A stretch of DNA of 64,000 nucleotides. Source: Kalaharituber pfeilii. Lineage: Eukaryota > Ascomycota > Pezizomycetes > Pezizales > Pezizaceae. The stretch is from the NCBI GenBank assembly GCA_015179045.1, contig WHUZ01000092.1:166273-230272 (forward strand), given 5' to 3'. The translations under genes were made by a program, and so were the position numbers. This document shows, one piece after another, positions 22,471 through 32,341 of this stretch. The stretch's first letter is position 1; each line of letters begins with the position of its first letter. The notes under the pieces are model-generated. The model did no database searches and was not told the origin of the DNA. It saw only the letters and a list, made by a program, of their open reading frames with translations.

Positions 22471-23200
22471 ACTGAAGAGAAGTACGCTTTTATTAACGAT
22501 GTATTACATCATCTCCAAGACTATGCATTAGTTACTAGATTTGTAGTAGTGGTTTATGAAAATCAACAGATTTTCCTCTTTAGCTTCTCTTTCTATACTG
22601 GCAAATCAAAGGTCCAATAGCACCCATAAAATAGACAATGACCGACAGAGAAGTACCTACAGATCTACCTTATATAATACCTCAACAGCAGCCATAGAAC
22701 CAATATACTAATCAAGACTAACATCTCCTTCTACGATCATTATTTGACCAAGAACAGTTATATGGTACTCTTACTAGTGAGAAGGCATCACCATAGCCCC
22801 ATGGGCGGCAAGCGATCAATGATATAAAAAAAAGATGGTAAGAAGGCAAAGCTTTTTGCATGTATGCAGCATACTCATACCAGCCACATGCAATGAATGT
22901 TCACCAGCATACCTTCTAGTCATGGTGCTCAGCCAATTATCTAGCAATTTATACCACCAGCTTCAAATCAATTTCGTCAGATAAAGACCAAGGAGATAAA
23001 GACCAAGGGAAAAGCTAAAGCGCATGCTATGATCTCTACTGAGTTGACTGAATGAACGGCTGCTGCAAGAAATACTAGAAAGCGTCATAGGGAAGGCTCC
23101 TCAGGTGTAGTTGAGCTTGACGAGGATACGCAGGATGTTATTCTTGTTGCATCAAGGTCCCATGTATCTTCCACTGCACCTATTTAGTTGTTCAGGTATT
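22471..23200 (+). pseudogene. degenerate coding remnant, possibly Mutator-like transposase
   Basis: Plus-strand reading gives EEKYAFINDVLHHLQDYALV followed by FVVVVYENQQIFLFSF, then many stops, then near 22980-23180 a Lys-rich stretch and GSSGVVELDEDTQDVI. The first part loosely recalls the DNA-binding N-terminus of fungal MULE transposases. This is a weak resemblance and the position inside a Mutator-like element is the stronger argument. Confidence 0.3.
22793..22828 (+). mobile_element. tail B micro-insertion, old
   Basis: ccatagccccatgggcggca then agcgatcaatgatata and eight A. Flanks share agaaggca (left 22783-22792 region, right about 22836-22843), an imperfect duplication. Confidence 0.6.
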
Positions 23201-23582
23201 TTACATAATATCTTAGCTTAGATACCTCTGAATCGTAACCCTTGAAAGCTCTGCATATTAGCGCACGCCACTGGCGATCCGCTTACCGTACAAGGAACTA
23301 CCTGTCCCTGAGCGGACAGGTAAAAAGTACCTGTCCCGAGTCATCCCGCATGCAGCTAGTTGCGACAGATCTAAGTTGTAGTTAGCTTGGCCAAAATCAG
23401 CAGCTCTAGATGCTCTTGCTGGTACCTGGCTGCATTCGCCTGCGGAGAACCAGGTGTGGTCTTGACCAACACCTGCTTATACCCGTCTCGTACCCTGTCT
23501 GACTGGAACGTGGGCCTCTTCTTCTAGTTGCCATCTGGATAGGATGGCTGCCGGAATTTGTTGGTCGTTTTGGGAAATTGAG

Positions 23583-23635
23583 GTTTTATTTTTATCACAT
23601 AACCCCGCTTGCAGCTGTTCGCCATGGCAGGGTGA
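23583..23635 (-). mobile_element. tail A micro-insertion
   Basis: Antisense tail A (tcacataaccccgcttgcag, ctgttcgccatggcaggg) with a decayed T-run. 9-bp duplications gaaattgag lie at 23574-23582 and 23636-23644. Confidence 0.75.
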
Positions 23636-23644
23636 GAAATTGAG

Positions 23645-24329
23645 ATTCTGCGGTGCTAAGTTGCACGCTTCAGGTATTACTGAGTGGATGGAAAGAAAAG
23701 GAGAGGGGGTCGCAAGAGGGAATGCCACAATCTCGTACGAAGACTACCGCTTAGTGGCTGACTCAGCTGGGGATGAGAGGCAGCAGAGAATAGACAGGTG
23801 CGGCTGCCCAATTCGGCACGGGCTGACGAGGGGGCGACGGAACATGCACAGGTTAATGCTGCTTTCCTAATATGGCATTACAACTTTAGGATTACTTGCA
23901 TGTGCTTTACTACTGCATGCACACCGCAGCGCAGGAGTTACGATGAGATTTCCTACCGCCAACGTCCTCTCCGCACACGCAGGTCCAAGGCGGTCCTCGC
24001 GATGAGGTCCCGCGCATGACGGAAGTGTGGAACACAGCGCGCAACTTTGTGAATGGCCTTCAATTGTGGAGTCCACAGAATGAATAGTAGTGTGTAGACT
24101 CGTAACCAGAGGAGTGGCCGAAGCCAGCAGACTGAATCGATATCGTACATGGGTGAGAACGATACATAGTGTTCTAGCTATAGCTGATAGGGCACGTGTG
24201 TCTGCAACGCGAGCTGCAGGCCCCCTCATGTCGCCCTGATGGCAGCCTCTGCACTACTAGAATTATATAAATTTTCGAATTGCTTGGGACTTGGTATGAG
24301 GCTGCCCGTGCCCTGTTATCGCAATTGCT
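23645..24329. other. unclear, possibly decayed LINE sequence
   Basis: A plus frame near 23810-23870 reads ARADEGATEHAQVNAA, which may be the end of an RNase H domain feeding into the LINE fragment at 24330. The remainder is not recognisable. Confidence 0.3.
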
Positions 24330-24677
24330 TCGGGCCCAGCTGAGTTACAGGCCCCTTCAGCAGTTAGGCCGATTTGCCCTGCCATGGCGAACAGCTGCAT
24401 GCGGGGTCACGTGAAAAACAAAAAAAAAAAAAAAAAAAAAAAAAGTTAGGCCGATTGACAAGCGTGTTGGGAAGACTGCTGGGTCGAAAAGGATTGAGGG
24501 CATGGAGGCATATTTTGGGAAGGCAGATAGGCCAAAGTGTAGAGGGTGTTGCATGGAAGAGGAGACATCTGCACACGTCTGGTACAGGTGCGAGGTTTGG
24601 GGAAGGGAGTGGCCAGGGGTCCTGGAGGGAATGAGGAGGCACACACCAACTAGCGAAGATAAACCAGACCCCTGACA
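24330..24677 (+). pseudogene. LINE C-terminal fragment with Cys/His knuckle
   Basis: The frame LRAQLSYRPLQQLGRL continues, across the tail A insertion at 24375-24444, into LLGRKGLRAW and then, after a frame change, a knuckle-like CRGCCMEEETSAHVWYRCEV and a stop at 24675-24677. It is collinear with the C-terminus of the LINE ORF at 41127-43419. No poly(A) tail follows closely. Confidence 0.7.
24375..24444 (+). mobile_element. tail A micro-insertion inside a LINE fragment
   Basis: 70 bp: tgccctgccatggcgaacag, ctgcatgcggggtcacgtga, then a long A-run. Perfect 12-bp duplications gttaggccgatt at 24363-24374 and 24445-24456. It interrupts the LINE codons for QLGRL, so removing it rejoins the reading frame. 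Confidence 0.92.
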
Positions 24678-24963
24678 TGAGACTACAATTTCTGTTTCAC
24701 ATTGGTCAATATTGCCTCTGCTGATTTTCTTCCTTGGAATTATTTCCGTTGTATTTAATCCCATCATAGCTCACGAGGCGGTATACGGGTACTGATATTA
24801 AAAAAAAAGAAATCGGGCCCAGGTTCCCTCTGCGCACAGTGGGCGGCAATACTACTATGGGCTCCTTGGCTTGGCACTAGCAATGCCAAGCCCTCCACAG
24901 CGCGTGTCGAACTGGACATAAAGTTAATTGAGCAAGCGTTTAGCTAGCCAGCCGGCCCAATGT

Positions 24964-25410
24964 ATGATGTCTAAATTCATAGCCAAAGAGTTTGAACGCG
25001 CGATTGGCAACCTCGACGCAGAGACGAACCGAGTGTTATCTCTCTCAGGTGATGAAGAGATGGTTGATATTGCAATTCAGCTCTTCCAGCTCGGGAAGCT
25101 TGGCTTCAACTTCCTGCTCACGGCCCACTACCGTGCAACACACTTTCAAACCCAGCTTCAATACTGGTTAGAGAATAAATACGGTGACATGGCGAGAGAT
25201 TTTCACGGTGAAGACAAGATGGACTTCGATCCAGATATCCTCAACACCGAGGACACGATGTGGTTTGAGGCCTACGACAAACACAACCAGGGGTGCAGGG
25301 TTGATGGGGAGGACCGGCCGACTGAGGAATACATTGCTGTAGAACCTGCAGTAAAACAGCCCTGCCGAGTGGAACACTCACCTGTCCAATTCCTAAAATG
25401 TACCGGGTAG
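24964..25410 (+). CDS. hypothetical protein, 148 aa
   Basis: ATG 24964 (or 24967) opens a 148-codon frame with a helical, charged N-terminus (KFIAKEFERAIGNLDAET) and an acidic middle (DFDPDILNTEDTMWFEAYD). I do not recognise the family. The end is suspicious because a family C LINE fragment begins within about 20 bp of the stop, so the gene may be cut off by that insertion. No intron signals are needed inside the ORF. Confidence 0.4.
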   Translation: MMSKFIAKEFERAIGNLDAETNRVLSLSGDEEMVDIAIQLFQLGKLGFNFLLTAHYRATHFQTQLQYWLENKYGDMARDFHGEDKMDFDPDILNTEDTMWFEAYDKHNQGCRVDGEDRPTEEYIAVEPAVKQPCRVEHSPVQFLKCTG

Positions 25411-25499
25411 GGAAGAACGAAACCCGTTGATAGCTTCCATTCAGGGCGGATGGTGCTGGAGGCAGGTGGTAGCAGGTGAGTCAGAAGGGTCCCGGTGGG

Positions 25500-26199
25500 T
25501 AGGCACAAAAGCAACTGTGTGGGACGGCGAGGTCTCAGGAATGAAGAGTGCCCTTGAAGCAGTTGATGGCAGTGAAAAAGTGCTACTCTCGCAGACTCTC
25601 AGGCAGCTATCAGTGCAGTCCAGAAAGCAGGAAAAACTGGCAAGGCAAGGACTGCAGATCTAGCACGGGTGATAGAGCTGATTGCAGAGAGGCGGCAAAG
25701 GTTAAGGGAGGCGGATGCAGTGAAACTGGCATGGGTCAAGGCCCACGTAGGGATAGAAGGCAATGAGAAGGCAGATGAGTTGGCCAAAGAGGGGGCCAAG
25801 TGCATGAGGTATGATGGGCAGGCCACTGAGGGTGGGCTGCGTCAAGAGTTAGTTCGAAAAAGAAAAGAGGAGAGGGAGCGTGCAGGGTTTGGGAAGGGCA
25901 AATTCGTGAAGTGGGGCAGGAGAGCACTCATAAATTACACATGGCTGCGGACTGGAAAAGGCGGAGCTACGTGGAGGAGGATGGTCAGTGGCGAGGAGGT
26001 ACAATGTACATGTGGTGAGGCATGGAGTGCTGAGCATGTGGTGTTCAGGTGCACCGAACTGGAGCGACCCCAGAGGAAGGACAAAGATGGGGCGCATGTC
26101 ACCTGGCAGTCCTGGGAGGACCTAGAGGAGAAAGGGTGGAAGCAAGGTGTGGAGGGCGACCCGGTCGAGTACTGGTTTGCCTGCCTCGATCTGAGGTAG
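25500..26199 (+). pseudogene. family C LINE RNase H and C-terminal knuckle
   Basis: WDGEVSGMKSALEAVDGSEK and, after a one-base shift near 25577, LADSQAAISAVQKAGKTG, then LAWVKAHVGIEGNEKADELA (RNase H motifs with the catalytic Asp and final Asp), and CTCGEAWSAEHVVFRCTELE (Cys/His knuckle). The end is LDLR plus stop. It differs clearly in sequence from the family B LINE C-terminus. Broken by the frameshift and by loss of everything upstream. Confidence 0.8.
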
Positions 26200-26227
26200 C
26201 CGGGGACGGAGAGCACTGAGTGCTCAA

Positions 26228-26674
26228 AGGAACAGACTAGACTTGTCATACAGACCGCTGGAAAGAGTGGGCAGGGAGATAGGGAAGCTGGCGGGTCTCC
26301 TGGGGGGGAAGGGTCTGAGAGCGTGGAGGTGGAAGATCGGGGAAGGGGATGGACCAGAGTGCAGGTGGTGCGGAGAAAGGGAGGAGACGACGGTCCATCT
26401 GTTCAGAGAGTGCAGGGTGTGGAAGAGGAGGTGGCCAGGGGGTGAGGAGCAGGTGAGGCGACCATCAAAGAGGGGGGAGGGGGAGAGAGACCAGATAGAG
26501 GTGCTATTGACAATGCTGGGGGAGTAAGGGGAGGGAGGGGAGATAGGGGGTGTGGGGGGGGGGTGGTGGGGGGGAGTAGTTAGTTAACTATTTCAGTTCA
26601 TAGCTATAACATTGCCATAGCCCATAGGGCGGCATGCGATCAATGATATTAAAAAAAAAAAAAAAAAAAAAAAA
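26228..26674 (+). mobile_element. 5'-truncated family B LINE (447 bp)
   Basis: Perfect 13-bp duplications actgagtgctcaa (26215-26227, 26675-26687). It encodes the last ~95 residues of the LINE ORF (YRPLERVGREIGKLAGLLGG, CRWCGEREETTVHLFRECRV, ending LLTMLGE) then a G-rich 3' UTR and tail B (gccatagcccatagggcggc, poly(A)). It sits in the 3' UTR of the family C LINE. Confidence 0.92.
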
Positions 26675-26786
26675 ACTGAGTGCTCAAGATGTGCATGTAG
26701 ATTCCGTAGTTAGGTGTTCCAAACCTGGCCCGGGTATATGGGTCCCTGCCATAGGCTGATAGCCTGTATGCGGGGTTACGTGAATA

Positions 26787-26821
<35 letters not shown>

Positions 26822-26823
26822 TA

Positions 26824-27670
26824 CTGTGTTTCACCACATCTCGACGCACACCACAATTCGACGCACTTTCCCACCAAAACTAGCCACGCAGAAGAGCGTG
26901 TACCTCAACCACTAGAGCAGAATTTTGTAAGCACTATTTAGAGACACTAAATAAATACTTGCTCTTCATGTTTCGCACCTCTGCTCGCTCAAAGAACGCA
27001 TTCTCAAGGAACTATGGCACAGCGAAATTTGTAACAATGTCTTGGCATTTATTTGTATGGGATTCTCATACAATATTTCAGCGGACTGAACATACTACTC
27101 TTTTTTAGCACTATCACACCAATGGCCATAGCCTTGTGATTAAAGGGTCTCTCCTAGCTGTATATTGACTCACTTGACTTTATTCAGTCCATTTTGATAT
27201 ATTGCATAGTTGGCATGCTGATATATATTTTCAGGTCCTCTTCCGATACTATTCATATGCAATATTTCTATGAGAATGAAAATATTTTGAACAACTCAAT
27301 GATTACTTCAAGGTTTTTGTTGATGCCATTCCTGTATATCTCCATAGGGATAAGTTACTCAAATAAAGCGTTTAAATGTTTCTATTGGATTAATTGCAGG
27401 TGCAGTGGGTAGATTTCTATATCTGCAATTTTACCGCAAAAATATATGCCAAGACTTATGTGCAAATGTGCAGAGATATAATTCATCCATAACTATTTTT
27501 TTTTTTTTCGTAGAGATGCAGGATCTGAAGAATGATGCTTGCTTTAAGCCTCCTAAAAGGCGCATAGAAAAGTAGGTTCTGTTCGTGGAAATATACAGGT
27601 TCTCATTCCCTCAGTTTTGGTGGGAAAGTGCGTCGAATTGTGGTGTGCGTCGAGATGTGGTGAAACACAG
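26824..27670. mobile_element. Tc1/mariner-type MITE, 847 bp
   Basis: Terminal inverted repeats of about 58 bp, starting ctgtgtttcaccacatctcg and ending ttcccaccaaaact, are bordered by TA (26822-26823, 27671-27672). The interior is AT-rich and lacks a transposase. It landed a few bases after the poly(A) of the family C LINE. Confidence 0.85.
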
Positions 27671-27843
27671 TAGAGGCAAGGTTCTGCATACATGTAACTT
27701 ACATTCTCCTAGAACTTCACGTTCTTTTCGCAACACCTTTTGATTGCAAAACGAAAAGCCCATTTATACGTGAATGCTCCAACTTGCAGGTGAGTACATG
27801 GAACATATTAAATAATCAAACAAAAAGAAAAGTAAAAACAAAA

Positions 27844-27959
27844 TCTACAGCACCAAGGATTCCCACGTTCACCCACCGTAGTACTAGCTTGGCGATCTAA
27901 AGCTTAGATATGGCAGAGCGGACGGGATGCCTCGTTTTCTTCAGTCTATGGCCGTAGAT
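27844..27959 (-). pseudogene. 5S rRNA gene copy, probably inactive
   Basis: On the minus strand this matches the 942-1059 5S gene from atctacggccatag to gctgtag, with an identical gcatcccgtccgctctgcc block. It is about 2 nt shorter: the C-box region reads gtgggtgaacgtgggaat instead of gtgggtgaccacatgggaat, damaging the internal promoter. Downstream T-runs are interrupted (TTTTG, TTTTTAC). Confidence 0.8.
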
Positions 27960-29236
27960 GTCAACTTCCTTACCGTTTTATTACTTGACTACATACCAGC
28001 GTGGTCCTTGCAGCGCCCTAGTCACGCCAAATTATCATTTTGCTGGCCAGGCTACTTGCACACTAACATGGAGCCTCCTTGGCACAGACCAGCAGGGTAG
28101 CAAGCCTTGTCAAAGATCACCCTCACCACCCCTACCTCCGTCACCCCCTACCTCCGTCTATATTACTATCGCTTTCACGGCACCCATACATCACCACTAC
28201 GGAAACGACCCTGCCCCCTACGACCCTGAATACCACCGACACTATGACCTCTCCCCCACAAAGGACTTGTGTTGCTTGATTGGGCACTCTGGAACGTTTT
28301 TCGGAGTGTCCATGTCGCTGCTTCGTCACAGTGATTGCAAAATCTACCGATCTCTCCCCAAACGATCATCACTACAAAGGTTTTTCCTCGTTAGAACACA
28401 CTGATACCATCTATGCGTCTATAGATTTGAGGCTTATAAATCTCGCTTATGTAGCAGTTAAGAATGAGTAATCGGATTGGGAAAAGCAGTGGACGATACT
28501 GCCGAGGAGGCCTGTGTCTTTGGAGACAGGCTCGTTCATACAGAGATGGAAAGTGGAGGAAGGGGCTCGAGGGAAGCTAGAAATCTGGGGATGAAGAAAG
28601 CAGGAAGGAGGAATATGACTCGAGACATTGGCAGCCCCTCAGCTAATCGGACGGAAAATGATCCAGCATCACCAACCAAATTCCCCACACCGGCCACTTC
28701 ACCAAGTCTTTTTGCGGGTTGTTTTATAACCCCACATACAGGCTACCGGCCTACGGGGTACAAAGTTCAGATGCTGTCTGGCGCAACCGGATATCCGGAA
28801 GTATGAGTTAGAATGAGGATGTTTCCTGCACTTGATTACCGGAGAGGGACAAACGTTATCGGTCGCTGCGGAGGAAGGCACAGGTCTGGTCGGCGCCGTC
28901 GAGTTTGTCCTTACGGAGTCCCTTTACTCCACTTCGGTCAAAGGAACCCTCTCACGAGAATCCCACTTACCAGGCTCCTGAATGTATGCGAGCAATGCCG
29001 AGCAAGGTTCAGCAGAAGTCTTCCAGCAGTTCACAAGTCACAGTCACATGCTCGCAACCACCGTAGGCCTGCCAGTGGAACATATGACCTTGGACTTGTT
29101 CAAGGACCTGATGGGTTCCGCGCACGAGACGACAATCGCTATCCCAGCCTCCCTCATGATGTCCACAGTGATGACGTCCACCTGTTGCCAATAGAATCGA
29201 CAAGTCTGGGGGTGCAAGTTCCAAGTACTCAAGCCT
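27960..29236. other. no supported gene
   Basis: ORFs of 100-150 codons (for example 27958-28404 and 28813-29259) lack motifs and overlap others. A degenerate tail C is the only recognised element. Confidence 0.4.
28715..28766 (-). mobile_element. degenerate tail C remnant
   Basis: taaccccacatacaggctac then cggcctacggggtac resembles antisense tail C but with several changes; T-run and target duplication are not clear. Confidence 0.35.
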
Positions 29237-29300
29237 TGTTATTTTTTTTTTTTTTCTAACTCCCGTAACCCCGCTTGCAGCTGTTAGCCATGGCAGGGCA
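29237..29300 (-). mobile_element. tail A micro-insertion
   Basis: T-run, ctaactcccgtaaccccgct, tgcagctgttagccatggca, gggca. Flanking duplications tactcaagcct and tactcaaacct (29226-29236, 29301-29311) differ at one base. Confidence 0.8.
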
Positions 29301-29311
29301 TACTCAAACCT

Positions 29312-30440
29312 ACATGACCATCTTAACAGCAAGTCAAGGAATCGCATTTTTGGGGGGCCTGAGGCTGAGAACCATCCGACATCGGAACTGAACAGTCTCT
29401 ATCTCCGGAAGCGTCTGTTAGCAATTTCACTACTAATACAGGCAGTACATTCAAATCTTTCGCTGGGCGCACAGATCTGTCTCCCATGGGTGATATATGC
29501 GCAAATATGTCTCATACAGCGTCGCACAGGCACAAAACGTCAACCTCCGGTCCCCAGGACATGGGCAAACTTTCCCACAGGTCTCGCCGCAACGACAGCG
29601 GAAGGAAATATGTTGCAATTGGGTGGCAACGGTGAAGGATGCAGATTAGGAATACCTGAATGTTAATCTGCTCCCTTAAAGCCCAACTAAGCATTGCACA
29701 GAACAGGGCTCGGAGCTGCACATAGTAAGTCAGATTGCCACTCAAAGAACACACTCCCGAAGGGACCTGGCCTCGTTAACCATGGCAGTAACTGTAGGGA
29801 CGGGGTAACCATTTTTTGAGGGATAGCCTACCAAACGGGCCCAGATTGGACATTCTCTGGTTCTTGGATGCGTGCCAACTATACTGCAAACCATTCAGGA
29901 GCATTCTTCCCGAACTGCAGAGGGCCCTCTCCCAGAAGTTAAACCACGGTATGCACATATCGATACTTGACTTCTAGGAAGGTACCCCACGTGTCGTGGA
30001 GTCATATCCATGCCATTTACCAGCAATGAAGGCACACTATCGGATAAAGAAACATCCCCGATACCCGTGTCCCTGGACGCCCAAAGGCGGGCCCAAAGTG
30101 AGGAAATTCTTGTTGGTCGGGGATTGCCACTGGAGTACTCCACTTTCGATTCTTGGGCGCGCATGTAGAAACAAGTGTGGGTTCCCAGCAAGCCTTCCCA
30201 AGATGGTTAAAGGGGACCAACGCATGAGAGTGGGAGGGATCCAATACCCACTTTCCTGCGTGGCATTGTTTAAACCCTACACCCGATATGACTTTCATGA
30301 ATGAAGTATAAGATCTTTCGAGGGACATTCCGATTGGAACAGGAGAAGGAAGTCTGCACGAACGGGATATTGAAGGTGCCATGGAGGTTGGGGACTGGCA
30401 GAGTCCAGATAAAACGGAGATTGGGAAGAAGGCTGCCGCA
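29312..30440. other. no supported gene
   Basis: Minus-strand ORFs up to 183 codons (30017-30568) overlap the hAT MITE and have no motif; nothing supported. Confidence 0.4.
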
Positions 30441-30847
30441 TAGTGAGCGGCACGAGCCGAGCTGGCTCGAGCTGGCCTGGCATGAGCTCGAGCTGGCTCG
30501 AGCTCAAACGAGCTAAGATCATGCTTGTGTTTTTCTTGACAGCTCGCTAAAATGCTTAGCCAGTGCAAGGTTTCATAAACTGTATATACCTAATATAGTA
30601 ATAATTAGAGACTTGGAGCTCATTCTGACGTACCAACAACTTCGAAATGCACAATTTAGCTGATAGTAGTGAGAAAGATGAAATTTTAGCTTAGTTTAGT
30701 TTAGTTTGTCAATATTATGTATATAATCAATCCAGGCTCGAGCTCATGCCACGCCAGCTCGAGCCAGCTCGAGCCGAGCTCACTTACTCACGAGCTGGCT
30801 CGAGCTCACCCTCCAGCTCGGCTCGAGCTAGCTCGTGCCGCTCACTA
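30441..30847. mobile_element. hAT-type MITE, copy 1 (407 bp)
   Basis: The ends are inverted copies of tagtgagcggcacgagc. Subterminal regions are dense with ctcgagct palindromes, longer here than in copy 2. The internal ~200 bp is nearly identical to 36490-36720. No 8-bp duplication is visible: the left flank is gctgccgca and the right flank is the start of the minisatellite. Confidence 0.8.
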
Positions 30848-31700
30848 GTAGCTCTCCTGCTGTCGCTATAGTCCTGTCGCTGTCGCTACAGCTCTCCCGC
30901 TGTCGCTGTAGTCCTTCTGTCGCTGTAGCTCTCTTGCTATCACTGTCACTATTGCTGTAGCTTTCCCGCTGTCGCTGTAGCTCTCCTGCTGTCCCTATAG
31001 CTCTCTCGCTGTCACTATAGTCCTGTTGCTGTCGCTATAATCCTGTAGCTCTCCTGCTGTCGCTATATACCTCTCCCACCGTCGCTATAGCTCTCCCACC
31101 GTCGCTATAGCCCTGTCGCTGTCGCTATAGTCCTGTGGCTGTCGCTATAGTCCTGTGGCTGTCGCTGTAGTCCTGTGGCTGTCGCTGTAGTCCTGTCGCT
31201 GTCGCTACAGCTCTCCCGCTGTCACTGTCCCTGTAGCTCTCCCGCCATCAGTGCAGCTCTCCTGCCATCGCTACAGCTCTCCCGCTGTCGCTCTAGTCCT
31301 GTCACTGTCTCTATAATCCAGTCGCTGTTACTCTCCTGCTGTCGCTGTAGCTCTCCCGCCGTCGCTATAGCCCTGTCGCTGTTGCTACAGCTCTCCCGCC
31401 GTCGCTGTAGCTCTCCTGCTATCCCTATAGCTCTCTCACTGTCGCTATAGTCCTGTTGCTGTTACTATAGTCCTGTCGCTATTTTGCTATAATCCTGTTG
31501 CTGTCACTATAGTCCTCTTGCTGTCACTATAGTCCTGTCGCCATAGCACTTCTGCTGTCGCGGCTATAGCCCTCCTGTGGTCGCTGTAGCTCTTCTGCTG
31601 TTACTATAGCCCCGCTGCTGTCGCTATAGCACTCCCACCGTTACTGTAGTCACTGTTGCTGTAGTCCTCTGCCGCTGTAGTCCTACTACTATCACTGTAA
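30848..31700. repeat. minisatellite of gctgtcgctatagtcct-type units
   Basis: About 850 bp of imperfect tandem units built from ctgtcgctatagtcctgt and gctctcccgctgtcgctgta in irregular alternation. It abuts the right end of hAT copy 1. ORFs across it are simple-sequence artefacts. Confidence 0.88.
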
Positions 31701-32007
31701 CTTGTCGCCTATTAGTTATCCTCCTTTCGCTCCAATCTTTTGTACTTATTTAACTTCCAATCTTATAGTAATTAGTATCCTAATGAAAGTCGTTAAGACT
31801 AAGTATCTTTCCATCCTACCCTCCTTACTACTGCTCTCATTATCATCGCTCCTCTCATCATTATTGCTCCTATTCCAGTATGCAGCCATGCATACGTTCA
31901 TCGATGCATCAAAATCTTGGCGTGAAAGTCGCCAGGTCGCAGCGCCAAATTTTGTATGGGCAGAAAATTACTAGTAAAGTCGCGCACATTTTATTCCAGA
32001 CGAAGCA
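31701..32007. other. no supported gene
   Basis: A 90-codon ORF (31702-31974) is leucine- and serine-rich without motif; not supported. Confidence 0.4.
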
Positions 32008-32047
32008 ACCGCGTAGTGTGGAGTAGCTTAGTCAGCCACTAAGCGGT
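32008..32047. repeat. short palindromic repeat, copy 2
   Basis: Arms accgcgtagtgtgg and ccactaagcggt around a ttagtcag centre; matches 1663-1704 over its whole length with few changes. Confidence 0.6.
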
Positions 32048-32144
32048 AGTCTGGTTCGAGACTGTGAGTTAACCGGACTTTGCAAAATCCGCCTATTTAA
32101 TACTTTTTCTGGGAGTGCGCGTTGGCGCGGCATAGACTTGGTCC

Positions 32145-32196
32145 CGTGCCCAGACTCTCTTGGCACGCTTTGAATTACCAAGAGAGTCTGGGCACG
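32145..32196. repeat. perfect 19-bp inverted repeat
   Basis: cgtgcccagactctcttgg and its exact reverse complement are separated by 14 bp. No gene is adjacent, so it is more likely a MITE end pair than a terminator. Confidence 0.6.
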
Positions 32197-32257
32197 AGAA
32201 CAGGCTTAGACTGCAAACGAAACGCCTAGGACTGTACTAGTCTGTTTGCAAGACTGT

Positions 32258-32341
32258 ACTAGCTAGTTTCAAAAGTATTCGGACGCCTGACTATAATATG
32301 GATTAGTCAGGCGTCCGAATACTTTTGAAACTGGCTAGTAC
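32258..32341. repeat. 84-bp palindromic mini-MITE, Tc1/mariner-like
   Basis: Arms of about 36 bp with one mismatch (tactagctagtttcaaaagt, then attcggacgcctgacta) around a 9-bp centre. The termini lie in ctagta sequence, allowing TA borders. It looks like two terminal repeats joined with almost nothing between them. Confidence 0.65.

Larger units (their letters stand above)
20732..23348. mobile_element. Mutator-like DNA transposon with ~111-bp TIRs
   Basis: The ends are a nearly perfect inverted repeat of about 111 bp (20732-20842 and 23238-23348), starting cgggatgactcgggacaggt at each terminus and including an inner hairpin (ctgtccgctcagggacag). A perfect 9-bp duplication catgcagct flanks it (20723-20731, 23349-23357). 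Long TIRs and 9-bp duplications are the hallmark of Mutator-like elements. Inside are a Tc1/mariner relic, two tail B insertions and degenerate coding sequence. Confidence 0.85.
25430..26817 (+). mobile_element. 5'-truncated family C LINE, interrupted by a family B LINE
   Basis: An RNase H/knuckle coding end (stop near 26199) is followed, after removal of the 26228-26674 insertion, by gtccctgccataggctgata, gcctgtatgcggggttacgt and poly(A). This links tail C to a real LINE. The 5' junction lies near 25420-25440 and no convincing target duplication was found, partly because a MITE inserted right after the poly(A). Confidence 0.7.

Noticed and set aside
24928..24963. Start of the hypothetical protein upstream of 24964
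   Set aside because: That position is TTG, not ATG; the first Met is at 24964.
30445..30850. CRISPR-like or regulatory array from repeated ctcgagct motifs
   Set aside because: The motifs are palindromic subterminal repeats of a hAT MITE with defined inverted ends; there are no unique spacers.
31175..31450. 91-codon Leu/Ser-rich ORF
   Set aside because: It is a translation of the minisatellite repeat unit, not a gene.
32145..32196. Transcription terminator hairpin
   Set aside because: No gene ends here and fungal genes do not use such terminators; a MITE origin fits better.
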